The notes under the pieces are model-generated. The model was not told the origin of the DNA and did no database searches. It was given only the letters and a program-made list of their open reading frames with translations. This document shows positions 9,047 through 17,837 of a stretch of DNA of 40,067 nucleotides, in pieces. The translations under genes and the position numbers were made by a program. The DNA comes from Streptomyces flaveus. GTDB lineage: Bacteria > Actinomycetota > Actinomycetes > Streptomycetales > Streptomycetaceae. The stretch is from contig NZ_BMPQ01000052.1 of NCBI RefSeq assembly GCF_014647675.1, positions 1 to 40,067 of the forward strand, given 5' to 3'. The first letter of the stretch is position 1, and the number at the start of each line of letters is the position of its first letter.

Positions 9047-10090
9047 TTGAGCACCACCGAAACGAGCGACGTCATCGGAGCCGTACCTCCGGCCTCCTCC
9101 GAGGCGACGCTGATGACCCAGATGTTGGCAGGCTTCCAGGTCTCCCAGGCGCTGTATGTCGTGGCCAAGTTGAACATTGCCACCAAGCTCGCGAAGGGGC
9201 CTCGGCCCCTCGGGTCGCTGGCGGAGGAGACCGGCGCCGACGAGGATGCTCTACGGCGCCTCCTGCGCACACTCGCACCGCTCGGCCTGTTCCGCCATGG
9301 TGGGCACGACACGGTCGAGGTGACATCCTTCGGTGAGCTCCTGTCCGCCTCGCACCCGGCGTCGCTGCGGGACGCGGCCCTGTACTGGATGGAAACGCAC
9401 TATCAGCCGTTCAACGAACTGCTGGGCACCGTCACGACAGGGAAACCCGCCGCCGAGATCCTGTACGGGAAGCCCTTCTTCGAGTGGCTGGCCGAGGACT
9501 CGGAGCGCGCCGCCTTGCTGACCGGCGCCATGGCGAACGTGACGAGCGGCTTGCGGGCAGGGATGTTCGACGGGTACGCCCTGCCCAAGGGGCAGACCGT
9601 GGCGGACATCGGCGGAGCCGACGGCACGGTCATGGCCGAACTGCTCGGCCGCGACACGGACCGTCAGGGCGTCGTCTTCGACCTGCCGCATGTCGTGTCC
9701 GACGCACATGAGGTGCTGCGAGCACGGGGCCTTGCGGACCGTATCGAGGTCGTCGGGGGCGACTTCTTCGATGGGGTGCCGACCGCGGACGTCTATGTAC
9801 TGTCGTACATCCTGCATGACTGGGACGACGCGTCCTGCGGCAAGATCCTCGGGTCGATCGCGCGGGCCGCGAGTCCGGGAGCCCGCCTGGTGGTGATCGA
9901 AGCGGTTCTGCCGGAGGGGGACGCGCCTCATCTCGCCAAGATGATCGACCTGACGATGCTGGCCATGCTGACGGGTCGTGAACGCACTGCTGAGGAGTAC
10001 GAAGCACTGCTCAGCGACGCGGGTTTCGCGTTCGACCGTATCCTGCCGACGCCTTCACCTTTCTCGGTGATCGAGGCAACGCTGCGTTAA
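9047..10090 (+). CDS. SAM-dependent O-methyltransferase, second member
   Basis: 347 residues. The start is TTG 9047, about 10 bases after CTGGAG. The N-terminal winged-helix domain (about 25-105) is followed by the methyltransferase domain, with motif I VADIGGADGTV (185-195), FDLPH and YILHDWDD (254-261, His257 the likely base). It is the same family as the enzyme at 4689-5738, which acts on hydroxyls of small aromatic or polyketide-like molecules. It stands alone on its strand between the dehydrogenase and a convergent DinB-like gene. The upstream direct repeats, shared with the cupin gene, suggest specific co-regulation. Confidence 0.92.
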   Translation: MSTTETSDVIGAVPPASSEATLMTQMLAGFQVSQALYVVAKLNIATKLAKGPRPLGSLAEETGADEDALRRLLRTLAPLGLFRHGGHDTVEVTSFGELLSASHPASLRDAALYWMETHYQPFNELLGTVTTGKPAAEILYGKPFFEWLAEDSERAALLTGAMANVTSGLRAGMFDGYALPKGQTVADIGGADGTVMAELLGRDTDRQGVVFDLPHVVSDAHEVLRARGLADRIEVVGGDFFDGVPTADVYVLSYILHDWDDASCGKILGSIARAASPGARLVVIEAVLPEGDAPHLAKMIDLTMLAMLTGRERTAEEYEALLSDAGFAFDRILPTPSPFSVIEATLR

Positions 10091-10246
10091 AGGGCACTCG
10101 CAGGCCGGTGCGGGTGGTTGTCGCACATCCAGGCACTTCGCGAGGCACATCGAGGACATCGTCGGTCTCCGGCTACGGCTGGGTACAGGCTGCGCCAACT
10201 TTCGTCGTGATGCCGGCCCCCGGCCGCATGGTGGCAAGAGGGCGGG

Positions 10247-10783
10247 TCACTCGCCGATGGCACCGTCGATGGCTTCGCGGAGGAGGTCCGCGTGGCCGAC
10301 GTGGCGGGCGTACTCCTCGATCACGTGCTGAAGGACGAACCGCACCTCGGTGTCACCGAATTCCGGGTTCGGCACGAGGCGTGCAGGGTCGTCGGTCACC
10401 CGTGCGAAGACCTGCCGCGACTCCTCACACGCCTTCAGATAGTCCTCGTAGACATCCCCGGCCGGCGTAGGGTCCGACTCGTCGTACCACTCGTCACCGG
10501 CACCGGTGACGTAGGTCCGATAGGGGAAGAACTGAGGGGTTGTGGCCGCGAGCGTCCGCTGGAACCAGGCACGCTCGACCCCCTGCAGATGGCGCATGAG
10601 CCCCAGCAGGGTCAACGCTGATGACTGCACGGGCCGTTGCCGCAGCTGTGCCTCCGAGAGGCCCTCACACTTCCACAGGAAGGTCGCACGGTGGTAGTCG
10701 AGGTTCGAAGCGATCACCTCCAGCCACGGGCCCGACACCACGCGCTCGGGCCGAACGATCTTCTGGACCACGATGTCGCCCAC
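10247..10783 (-). CDS. DinB-like (DUF664) family protein
   Basis: 178 residues. The start is GTG 10783, about 8 bases after AGGGAG. The sequence matches the DUF664 branch of the DinB four-helix fold: LDYHRATFLWKCEGLSEAQ, then LLGLMRHLQGVERAWF and HVIEEYARHVGHADLLRE. The first-helix His and the later His pair are the expected three metal ligands. Relatives include mycothiol- or bacillithiol-dependent transferases and isomerases, so a thiol-dependent detoxification step is possible but not shown. It is convergent with the methyltransferase and divergent from the cupin. Confidence 0.88.
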   Translation of the reverse strand: MGDIVVQKIVRPERVVSGPWLEVIASNLDYHRATFLWKCEGLSEAQLRQRPVQSSALTLLGLMRHLQGVERAWFQRTLAATTPQFFPYRTYVTGAGDEWYDESDPTPAGDVYEDYLKACEESRQVFARVTDDPARLVPNPEFGDTEVRFVLQHVIEEYARHVGHADLLREAIDGAIGE

Positions 10784-11312
10784 GCGAGGGTCTCCCTACT
10801 CGTCAACAGGCTTGGCTGAGTGCACGCGCACGATTCCGGAACTGGGTGGCGCCCTACTGCCACCCCGCGTCAAGCGCGTCCCTCAAGAAGACTCCCCTTC
10901 GCATCGAAACTCATCGCCTGGTGTGAGCCACCGGAATGACCATGAGCGGGACCCCGCGAAGCGTCGCCCCGTTGAGGCAGGGCCCGGTCGCACCTCGGCC
11001 GTAGCCGTCACGGAAGCGCGGCCACAACCAACTTGCGCCCTCAGCCACATCTGGTCGTGTCGGCGCCCGCAGCGCGTGCACAGTGCGGCCGCCGGGCCCG
11101 GCGCCAGGATGCTCAGTAATCGGTCACATGGCTCCCAGGTTCTGCCCGGTTGTGCTCAAGCCTTGGGAGTACAGGAATGGACACGAGTGAGCACCTATTG
11201 AGCACCTTGTGGCGTGCTGTCGGGGGGTCACTCTTGCCAGACTTCGACTGCGGTGGGCGGCACCTCATGGTGTGCCCGCTGTTTCAACGTCGCATGAGTC
11301 AAAGGATCACGT
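10784..11312. promoter_or_regulatory. Intergenic control region upstream of the cupin gene
   Basis: A 529-base stretch without a convincing gene. Close to the cupin it holds four copies of one hexamer: TGCTCA at 11110-11115 and 11153-11158, and TGAGCA at 11188-11193 and 11199-11204. The last two form GTGAGCAC-N3-TTGAGCA, as at 8912-8929. Distances to the start codons are similar (108 bases here, 117 at the methyltransferase). A regulator binding site is inferred. Confidence 0.5.
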
Positions 11313-11786
11313 GTGTCCCTACACATTCCCCCCGTGCATGTTCCGCCGGACGGTGGTGAGCCTGTTTACCTCGTGGGTGACACGTACACCACGCTGCTGA
11401 AGGCGACGCACACCAATGGTGAACTCTCCCTCGTGGAGGCGATCATGCCCGCGGACGCCGGACCGCCTCCGCACACGCATCACGGCGAGTCGGAGACGTT
11501 CATCGTCATGGACGGACAACTCGTCATCACCGCCGGGGACGAAAAGTACGAGGTCGAGGCGGGCGGTGTGGTCTACGTACCCAAGGGTGTACGGCACTCC
11601 TTCAGGAACCTGAGCCGGACCAAGCCCGCGCGCATCTACTTCCTGTACACCCCGGGCGGCATGGACGCGATGTTCACAGAAATAGGTACTCCGGGCGTGC
11701 GCGGACAGGTGGGCCCGTCACTCAACGAGGTCGACGTGAAGGCGATGGCCGCCGTCGCCGACAAGTACGGATTCACCTTCGACTGA
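11313..11786 (+). CDS. Cupin-domain protein
   Basis: 157 residues. The start is GTG 11313, about 7 bases after AAAGGA. It is a single conserved cupin barrel. Motif 1 is PPPHTHHGESETFIVMDGQL with the metal ligands His-X-His and Glu, and motif 2 is VVYVPKGVRHSFRN with the last His. It resembles quercetin-dioxygenase-like cupin_2 proteins of Streptomyces, many of which bind a divalent metal and act as oxygenases or isomerases on aromatic or polyketide substrates. The metal site is intact, so it is probably an enzyme. The substrate is unknown. Co-regulation with the methyltransferase at 9047 is suggested by shared promoter repeats. Confidence 0.9.
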   Translation: MSLHIPPVHVPPDGGEPVYLVGDTYTTLLKATHTNGELSLVEAIMPADAGPPPHTHHGESETFIVMDGQLVITAGDEKYEVEAGGVVYVPKGVRHSFRNLSRTKPARIYFLYTPGGMDAMFTEIGTPGVRGQVGPSLNEVDVKAMAAVADKYGFTFD

Positions 11787-11824
11787 CGCCGCACAGCGGT
11801 ACAGCCCATTGCGCAGGCCAGGCA

Positions 11825-11856
11825 TTGGGGGCAGAACCGCTCGGTTCCGCCCCCAA
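11825..11856. terminator. Bidirectional terminator hairpin
   Basis: 14-base arms TTGGGGGCAGAACC and GGTTCCGCCCCCAA with one mismatch enclose a 4-base loop. It sits between the convergent cupin and amidohydrolase genes, which suits a shared terminator. Confidence 0.75.
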
Positions 11857-11912
11857 GTCTGTCCCTCGTCCGTCCCGCCGGAACGGGCTGCCGTGGGCAA
11901 AGGACGCTTACC

Positions 11913-13025
11913 TCACGGAACCCACGAGCCCATATCCCGTAGGCGGCTATTGGCGGCCGGTGCAGGAAGCCTGGATCCGGTCAGTCTGCGTACGTTGCCG
12001 GAAAGGACGGCGGCGCGCTCCGCGTCGGTGAGGTCCATGGCCGCCAGGTCGGCGATCCCCGAGCGGATGTACCCGGGGCCCTTCTCGGGGTCGTACGGCG
12101 AGTCGGAGCCGAAGAGCACACGGTCCGGGCCGAAGAACTCCAGGGCGCAGCGCAGGGCGTGCGGGGCGCCGAAGAGTGCGGTGTCGGCGTAGAACATCTT
12201 GAAGTAGTCCAGCGGGCGCTTGGAGAGCGGATAGCCGGTGACGTCCTCGCGCTGGTGGTCGGGGGTGCGGGAGCCGAGTTGGTCCCAGCCGGGGCCGACG
12301 CGGCCGGAGAAGTGCGGGATCATGCTGCCGCCGTGGTGGATGAGGAGTTTCAGGTCGGGATGGCGTTCGAGTACGCCGCCGAAGACGATGCGGGCCATGA
12401 AGGCGGACAGGTCGTACTCCCAGCCGAAAGTCCACCAGATCTCGTACCGGGAGCGTTCCTCGGTGGGGTAGTCGGGCCAGGAGGAGTTGCGGCAGGGGTG
12501 GACCTGGACGAGGAGGTCGAGTTCCGCGGCGCGTTCCCAGAAGGGTTCGAAGCGCTGCTCGTCCAGGGGGTGACCGTTGACGTGCGTGTATATCTGGACG
12601 CCGATCGCGCCCAACTCGCCGACGGCGCGGTCGAGTTCCGTGACGGCGGCGTCGACGTCGTTGAGCGCTACCGCCGCGCAGAAGCCGACGAAGCGGTCTG
12701 GGTGCTTGGCGACGAGCGCGGCCAGGCCGTCGTTGCCGATGCGCGCGTACTCGGCGGACAGCGCCGGGCTGCCGAAGTCCTCGACGGGCGGGGCCGCCAG
12801 GTTGATGATCTGGCGGTAGCCGGCGAACTCGTCCATCTGCCGGAAACGCACGTCCAGGTCGACCAGCGCGGGAATGTTCATGATGCGCTTACGCAGGTTG
12901 GCCACGGCCGGGACGCCGTCGAGCGCGAACAGGCGCTCGGCGTAGTCGCGGGGAAGCACATGGCAGAAGGCGTCGATCTTCTCGAGTGTCTCGGGCATCT
13001 CAAGTGTCTCGGGCGTCTCGGGCAC
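11913..13025 (-). CDS. Amidohydrolase-2 / ACMSD-like metal-dependent decarboxylase or hydrolase
   Basis: 370 residues from GTG 13025, 6 bases after GGAGAGG. The longer TTG-start frame at 13040 would put that ribosome site inside the gene. It is a TIM-barrel amidohydrolase_2 protein: IDAFCHVLP replaces the usual DxHxH, and QVHPCRNSS, LKLLIHHGGSMIPHF and RVLFGSDSPYDPE carry the later metal and catalytic His and Asp. Relatives include aminocarboxymuconate-semialdehyde, gamma-resorcylate and 5-carboxyvanillate decarboxylases. The N-terminal motif keeps only one His (A-F-C-H), as in some ACMSD-like enzymes. It lies 36 bases after the LacI gene on the same strand, so it is probably controlled with the divergent importer. 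Confidence 0.88.
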   Translation of the reverse strand: MPETPETLEMPETLEKIDAFCHVLPRDYAERLFALDGVPAVANLRKRIMNIPALVDLDVRFRQMDEFAGYRQIINLAAPPVEDFGSPALSAEYARIGNDGLAALVAKHPDRFVGFCAAVALNDVDAAVTELDRAVGELGAIGVQIYTHVNGHPLDEQRFEPFWERAAELDLLVQVHPCRNSSWPDYPTEERSRYEIWWTFGWEYDLSAFMARIVFGGVLERHPDLKLLIHHGGSMIPHFSGRVGPGWDQLGSRTPDHQREDVTGYPLSKRPLDYFKMFYADTALFGAPHALRCALEFFGPDRVLFGSDSPYDPEKGPGYIRSGIADLAAMDLTDAERAAVLSGNVRRLTGSRLPAPAANSRLRDMGSWVP

Positions 13026-13061
13026 GCTGTTCCTCTCCAAGTGTTGATGGCGGCCGGGCGT

Positions 13062-14120
13062 TCATGGGGCGGGCGTCGACGACTCGCGTGGGATGAGGGT
13101 GGGCGCGTAGACAGCGGAGGCCGTCGGCTTGCCCTCGATGGACCGCAGCAGGATGTCGACCGCGCCGCGTCCGATCTCGCGCAGCGGCACGCGGACGCTG
13201 GTAAGGGGAATCGGTAGGCGAGCGGCGAGCGGGGTGTCGTTGTACCCGACGAGCGAGAGCTCGCCGGGGATGCTGATCCCGAGCCGTCTGGCGGCTGCCA
13301 GCACACCGACCGCGGTGTTGTCGTTGACGGTCATGACGGCCGTCGGGCGCTCGCCGGCGGGCATGGCGGACAGCAGCTCGGTCGCGACCCGCTCACCGCT
13401 CTCCATGGAGAACTCCGAGGGCCGGACGAGGCGTTCGTCCACCGTGATCCCCGCCTCCCGCAGGGCTGTGCGGTAACCCTCCATCCTGCCAACGGGGTTG
13501 GAGGCGTAGGGCGGGCCGGCGATCAACGCGATCCGCCGGTGCCCCAGGTCGATCAGGTGACGAGCGGCCAGATATCCGCCCAGCTTGTCGTCGCCGACGG
13601 AGGCCGGGCCGCGGCCGTCGGTCCGCAGCGCGAGGGCGTACGGGATGTCCCGCGCGGCCAGTTCGCGCACGAGGTCGCTCTCCGAATCCAGCCGGGCCGT
13701 GGCGAGCACCAGCCCGTCCACCATCCGGTCAAGGAGCAGCCTTCCCTGGACTGCTTCGGCAGCCGGTTCGTCGTGGGTGATCGCGACGAGGGCATGCAGC
13801 CCGTGGTCCCGGCAGGCTTCGGCGATCTCCTCGTACAGGATCGCCATCACCCCGTCCGAGAGCCTTGAGACGACCACGCCGATCGTGCGCGTGCTCTGTC
13901 GGCGCAGGCTGGCCGCCGCGGGATTGGGCGAGTACCCGATACGCTGCGCGACCTCCTTGATCCGGGCGGCCGTGGCGCTTCGCGAGAAGGGGTGCCGCTC
14001 GTCCATCGCGCGTGAAACCGTCGAGGCGTTCACGCCCGCCTCGCGCGCCACATCGGCCATGGTCGGGCGGCGTTGGCCGCCTCGTGCACGGCCGGATCCC
14101 TTGCCCCCTGATGTGGTCAC
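13062..14120 (-). CDS. LacI-family transcriptional regulator
   Basis: 352 residues. The start is GTG 14120, about 9 bases after GAGAGG. The N-terminal HTH and hinge are clear (TMADVAREAGVNASTVSRAM, about 20-39; IGYSPNPAAASLRRQ, including the hinge helix). A periplasmic-binding-protein-like sensor domain follows (TIGVVVSRLSDG, VGDDKLGGYLAARHLIDLGHRRIALIAG, VGYNDTPLAARLPIPLTSV). It likely represses the divergent ABC importer and its own operon with the amidohydrolase. Overlapping palindromes at 14202-14229 are the probable operators. The effector is unknown, presumably the imported compound or a product of the amidohydrolase. Confidence 0.95.
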   Translation of the reverse strand: MTTSGGKGSGRARGGQRRPTMADVAREAGVNASTVSRAMDERHPFSRSATAARIKEVAQRIGYSPNPAAASLRRQSTRTIGVVVSRLSDGVMAILYEEIAEACRDHGLHALVAITHDEPAAEAVQGRLLLDRMVDGLVLATARLDSESDLVRELAARDIPYALALRTDGRGPASVGDDKLGGYLAARHLIDLGHRRIALIAGPPYASNPVGRMEGYRTALREAGITVDERLVRPSEFSMESGERVATELLSAMPAGERPTAVMTVNDNTAVGVLAAARRLGISIPGELSLVGYNDTPLAARLPIPLTSVRVPLREIGRGAVDILLRSIEGKPTASAVYAPTLIPRESSTPAP

Positions 14121-14201
14121 CGGTTGCTACCTCTCTCGTCGGCGGCGGGCGAACTTTCCTGGCGCTACTGGGTTGACGGGCTCGTTCTGGCCCGCACATG
14201 A

Positions 14202-14229
14202 TTGTGCATACGTAAGCGCAATCGATTGC
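14202..14229. promoter_or_regulatory. Overlapping LacI-type operators
   Basis: 14202-14221 is an imperfect palindrome centred on ACGT (16 of 20 positions symmetric). It overlaps GCAATCGATTGC at 14218-14229, a perfect 12-base palindrome with the central CG usual for LacI-family sites. The region separates the LacI gene (start 14120, minus) and the importer operon (start 14302, plus). Confidence 0.65.
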
Positions 14230-14301
14230 ATACCCAGTATCGCACGCCGTCCCGGCGAAGACACAAGGCCTCGGCGGCTTTTCGCAGAGAGGAGCGACCC
14301 C

Positions 14302-15348
14302 TTGTCGAGTCGCTCGGTGAGAACGCTTGCTTCCCAGCACCGCCTGAAGCGCCGGAGAGCGCTGGGCGCCATCGTTTCCGTCACCCTGTTACTGGCCGGA
14401 TGTTCCGGTGGCGGCAGCGACAACTCCTTCACAGTGGCGCTGATCGAGCCGGACATCGCCGCGGTTCCCCTGCTCGCGGCCGTCGACACGGTCCGTGAGC
14501 AGGGATTCGACGTCAAGGTGGAGGAGGCCGCCGAGCCGGAACTCGCCATCGAGGGCCTCGTCCGCGGCGACTACCAGTTCTCGGCGGAGGCGACGAGCCC
14601 GGCGCTGATCGCGATGTCCAAGGGTGCGCCGATCCGGATCGTCGCCGATGCCATCGGCAACCAATGGGCGGTCTACGGCGCCCAGAACCGTGACAGCTGC
14701 GACCAGTTGGACGGCCGTCCCTTCGGCATCTTCAGCGAGGGCTCCGTCGCGACGGCGATGGTCCGGCAGTGGGTCAGCGAGGACTGCCGAGCCGGTTCCG
14801 AACCGGAATACCTGACCATCGGCGGCTCCGACGCCCGCGCGCAGGCCCTGCTGTCCGGCCAGATCGACGCGACCGCCCTCGAAGTGACCGACGCCATCAC
14901 CCTGGAACGGGCCGACGGAGGCAAGGGACTGCACCGGCTGGCGGACTTCAAAGAGGTCTTTCCCGGACTGCACCCACAGACCGTGTACGCGAACGAGGAC
15001 TATCTCGGCGAACACCGCAAGCCCAGCCAGGCATTCATCGACGCGCTCGTCGCGGAGCACCGGAAGATCAACGCGGACCCCGGCTATCTCGTGTTCCTGC
15101 TGAACAAGTACCTGCCGGACGCCTACGACGACGCGACAGCGAAGGTCACCAGCCGGCGGTACGTGGAGGCCGGGCTGTTCGATGCCGCGGGGCTGACTCC
15201 GCGGAGCGTCCAGCGGACGGTCGACTTCTTCGTGGACGCGGGAATCGTCAAGCGCATGCCGGTCGAGGACGTGGCGGATCTCAGCTTCGTCGACCGCGCG
15301 GCGGCCGAGCAGGAACCGGCCGCGCAGGAACGGGGAGAAGGCTCATGA
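14302..15348 (+). CDS. NitT/TauT-type ABC transporter substrate-binding lipoprotein
   Basis: 348 residues. The start is TTG 14302, 8 bases after AGAGGAG; the frame runs open far upstream but crosses the divergent LacI gene. There is a basic N-region, a hydrophobic core and the lipobox LLAGC, so the protein is membrane-tethered outside the cell. The body (FTVALIEPDIAAVPLLAAVDTVREQGFDVKVEE, LVRGDYQFSAEATSPALIAMSKGAPIRIVA) has the two-lobed fold of NMT1/ThiY/SsuA-like binding proteins, which bind sulfonates, nitrate, pyrimidine precursors or aromatic acids. The ligand is not predictable. It is the first gene of a four-gene importer operon and overlaps the next gene at ATGA. Confidence 0.92.
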   Translation: MSSRSVRTLASQHRLKRRRALGAIVSVTLLLAGCSGGGSDNSFTVALIEPDIAAVPLLAAVDTVREQGFDVKVEEAAEPELAIEGLVRGDYQFSAEATSPALIAMSKGAPIRIVADAIGNQWAVYGAQNRDSCDQLDGRPFGIFSEGSVATAMVRQWVSEDCRAGSEPEYLTIGGSDARAQALLSGQIDATALEVTDAITLERADGGKGLHRLADFKEVFPGLHPQTVYANEDYLGEHRKPSQAFIDALVAEHRKINADPGYLVFLLNKYLPDAYDDATAKVTSRRYVEAGLFDAAGLTPRSVQRTVDFFVDAGIVKRMPVEDVADLSFVDRAAAEQEPAAQERGEGS

Positions 15349-16178
15349 CCGCTTCCGGTGTCTCCGCCACGACACGCCGCCCCACAACCAGCCTGCTGCA
15401 GAAAGCAGTTCACGGCACCCTCCTCTACCAACTGCTCACCTTCGCCGTGTTCGCGACCGCCTGGGAGGTGTACGGGCGGTACTGGGGCGGCATCCTGCTG
15501 CCGCCCTTCTCCGACACGGCGGTGGCGACCGTCGAACTGCTCGGCGAGGCCGAGTTGTGGAAGGCACTCTGGCTGAGCAACCAGGCGCTGGTCCTCGGCT
15601 TCCTCGCGTCCGTCGTGCTGGGCGTACCGGCCGGGCTGCTGCTGGGGCGCTTCCGGACCATCGAGCGCTACACCGACATCTACCTCAGCATTCTGCTGGT
15701 GACGCCGATGGCCGCCGTCATTCCACTGCTCGTGATGTCGGTGGGTTTCGGGTTGCTGTCACGGGTGATCCTGGTGACTCTCTTCTCGGTCGTCATGGTG
15801 ATCGTCAACGCCCGTGCCGGCATACGGCAGATCGACGCCTCGCTCATCGAGATGAGCCGCACCTACGGGGCGTCGGAGGCTCAGATCTGGCGGCGCATTC
15901 TCATTCCCGGAGCCCTGCCCGCCATCATGACCGGGGTCCGGCTCGCGCTCGGCCGCGCCGTCACCGGCATGGTCATCGTGGAACTGCTCATGGTGTCGGT
16001 CGGATTCGGCGGTCTCATCCTCGAGTACCGCAGCCTTTTCGAGGCGCCCAAGTTGTACGCGACCATCGTCGTCATTCTCCTCGAGGCACTCGCGCTGATC
16101 GCCGCCGCGCGCTGGGTCGAGCGCAAAGCCACTCCGTGGGCGGCCCCCAGGAATTCCGCAAGGAGTACACGTGATTGA
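15345..16178 (+). CDS. ABC transporter permease A
   Basis: 277 residues. The ATG at 15345 overlaps the previous stop (ATGA) and follows GGGGAG. About six membrane segments are visible. The EAA loop that contacts the ATPase is EMSRTYGASEAQIWRRILIPGALP with the conserved G and P spacing, as in NitT/TauT (SsuC/TauC-like) permeases. It is followed by the ATPase and a second, different permease, so the channel is probably a heterodimer rather than the homodimer usual for this family. Confidence 0.94.
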   Translation: MTASGVSATTRRPTTSLLQKAVHGTLLYQLLTFAVFATAWEVYGRYWGGILLPPFSDTAVATVELLGEAELWKALWLSNQALVLGFLASVVLGVPAGLLLGRFRTIERYTDIYLSILLVTPMAAVIPLLVMSVGFGLLSRVILVTLFSVVMVIVNARAGIRQIDASLIEMSRTYGASEAQIWRRILIPGALPAIMTGVRLALGRAVTGMVIVELLMVSVGFGGLILEYRSLFEAPKLYATIVVILLEALALIAAARWVERKATPWAAPRNSARSTRD

Positions 16179-16986
16179 GATCCGAGGCGTCACCAAGAAG
16201 TTCACCGGGAGGGAGGGCGGCGACGTCCATGCCCTCAAGGACGTCAACCTCACGGTCGGGGACAACGAGTTCCTCACCGTCCTGGGTCCGAGCGGATGTG
16301 GCAAGACCACCCTGCTGCGCGCGATCGCCGGACTCATCGGCTGGGAGGAGGGCGACATCGTCGTCGACGGAGAGTCCGTACGCCGCCCAGGTCCCGACCG
16401 GGCCATGGTCTTCCAGAACTTCGCGCTGCTGCCCTGGGCCACGGTGCTGGACAACGTCGCCTTCGGTCTCGAACTCCGGGGGGAGAGCCGCGCGGTCCGC
16501 CATGCGAAGGCCCGCGAGCTGATCGAGCTGGTCGGACTCGGCGGGTTCGAGTCGCGGCTGCCCGGCGAACTGTCCGGCGGCATGCAGCAGCGCGTCGGTC
16601 TGGCCAGAGCGCTGGCCGTGGAGCCGAACGTCCTGCTGATGGACGAGCCGTTCGGTGCTCTCGACGAGCAGACTCGACGCATCCTCCAGGAGGAGTTGTT
16701 GTCCATCTGGGAACGCCGGCGGCTGACGGTCGTCTTCATCACCCACAGCATGGAGGAGGCCGTACTCCTCGGGGACCGGGTGGTCCTCATGAGCCCGCGC
16801 CCCGGCCGGATCGCCGAGATCGTCCCCGTAGACATCCCACGGCCCCGCTCTGCCGACGTCGGGGGCCTGGAGCAGTCGCCCGAGTTCACCGCGATCACCT
16901 CGCGGCTCTGGGAGAGCCTGCGCACCATGCACCCCGACCACCGCACGTCTGCCCGGGCCGCGGCAACCCAGGAGGTGGCCGGATGA
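16171..16986 (+). CDS. ABC transporter ATP-binding protein (NitT/TauT type)
   Basis: 271 residues. GTG 16171 overlaps the end of the permease gene by 8 bases, with AAGGAG 5 bases upstream. All ABC ATPase motifs are present: Walker A GPSGCGKT (39-46), Q-loop FQNFALLPW (81-89), signature LSGGMQQR (134-141), Walker B VLLMDEP (154-160), D-loop GALDE, and the H-loop His in FITHSMEEA. It powers the importer formed with the two flanking permeases and the lipoprotein. Confidence 0.96.
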   Translation: MIEIRGVTKKFTGREGGDVHALKDVNLTVGDNEFLTVLGPSGCGKTTLLRAIAGLIGWEEGDIVVDGESVRRPGPDRAMVFQNFALLPWATVLDNVAFGLELRGESRAVRHAKARELIELVGLGGFESRLPGELSGGMQQRVGLARALAVEPNVLLMDEPFGALDEQTRRILQEELLSIWERRRLTVVFITHSMEEAVLLGDRVVLMSPRPGRIAEIVPVDIPRPRSADVGGLEQSPEFTAITSRLWESLRTMHPDHRTSARAAATQEVAG

Positions 16987-17783
16987 CCGCCACGACCCCC
17001 GCGGCCCGCAGCATCGTACGAAGGACTCCGCGCGTCGCGGTGCCTCCGCCGCTGGTGGGGTTGCTGGCCGGGGCGGTCCTCTGGGAGGTGGTCGCGTGGT
17101 CCGCCGACGCCGCCTTCCTCCCGCCTGCCAGCGCCGTCGTCGCCCGGCTGTGGGAGATGACGGTGGACGGGCTGATCCTCAGCAGCCTGGCTTCCAGCCT
17201 CGCCAACCTCGTCCTCGGGTTCGCGATCTCCCTCGTCCTGGGGCTGACACTCGGCGTGCTGATGGGCCGATACCGCCCGGTGGACGCCGCGCTCGGCGTC
17301 TACATGTACGCACTGCTGACGGCTCCGTCCCTGGTGTTCGCCCCGGTCTTCTTCTCGCTGTTCGGCCCGGGCAGGGCTTCCATCGTGGCCGTCGTGGTCA
17401 TGTACTCGCTCTTCATCATCGTGATCAGCACCGCCTCCGCCGTACGAGCGGTCCCCGAGCACCTCACCGAGATGGCCCACCTGTACGGGGCGAGCGAGCG
17501 GCAACTCCTGCTCAAGGTCGTCGTCCCCGCCGCCCTGCCGCTGGCCATGGCCGGCATCCGGCTCGGCATCGGCCGCGCGGTCACCGGAATGATCAACGGC
17601 GAGATGTTCATCGCCGTCGTCGGCCTCGGCCGGGTCCTCACTCAGGCAGGCGGCCGCTTCGACAGCGAGAGCGTCCTGGCCGTACTGCTCGCCGTCGTCC
17701 TGGTGGCCCTCGGCGCGGTCGGACTCGTTCAATGGGCCGACCGCCGCGTCAACGGCTGGCTCCCGCGGACAGCGCGGGAGTGA
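16983..17783 (+). CDS. ABC transporter permease B
   Basis: 266 residues. The ATG at 16983 overlaps the previous stop (ATGA), with CAGGAGG upstream. It has five to six membrane segments and the EAA loop EMAHLYGASERQLLLKVVVPAALP. It is homologous to permease A but clearly diverged, so the two probably form one heteromeric pore. The operon ends here, just before a hairpin. Confidence 0.94.
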   Translation: MTATTPAARSIVRRTPRVAVPPPLVGLLAGAVLWEVVAWSADAAFLPPASAVVARLWEMTVDGLILSSLASSLANLVLGFAISLVLGLTLGVLMGRYRPVDAALGVYMYALLTAPSLVFAPVFFSLFGPGRASIVAVVVMYSLFIIVISTASAVRAVPEHLTEMAHLYGASERQLLLKVVVPAALPLAMAGIRLGIGRAVTGMINGEMFIAVVGLGRVLTQAGGRFDSESVLAVLLAVVLVALGAVGLVQWADRRVNGWLPRTARE

Positions 17784-17814
17784 CAGCGCCGCGGACGAAG
17801 CAGCAAGCGCCGGA

Positions 17815-17837
17815 GACCCGGCCCGGATATCCGGGTC
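17815..17837. terminator. Possible bidirectional terminator
   Basis: GACCCGG (17815-17821) pairs with CCGGGTC (17831-17837) around a short loop, and the internal CCCGGATATCCGGG is itself palindromic. It lies at the convergent ends of the importer operon and the small minus-strand gene. There is no T-tract, as is common in this kind of genome. Confidence 0.5.

Noticed and set aside
4690..11786. Biosynthetic gene cluster for a natural product
   Set aside because: Two O-methyltransferases, a dehydrogenase and a cupin are suggestive, but no core synthase (PKS, NRPS, terpene or RiPP) is present.
15759..17732. Minus-strand frame of 657 residues opposite the importer
   Set aside because: Antisense shadow; the plus strand has intact transporter motifs and coupled starts.
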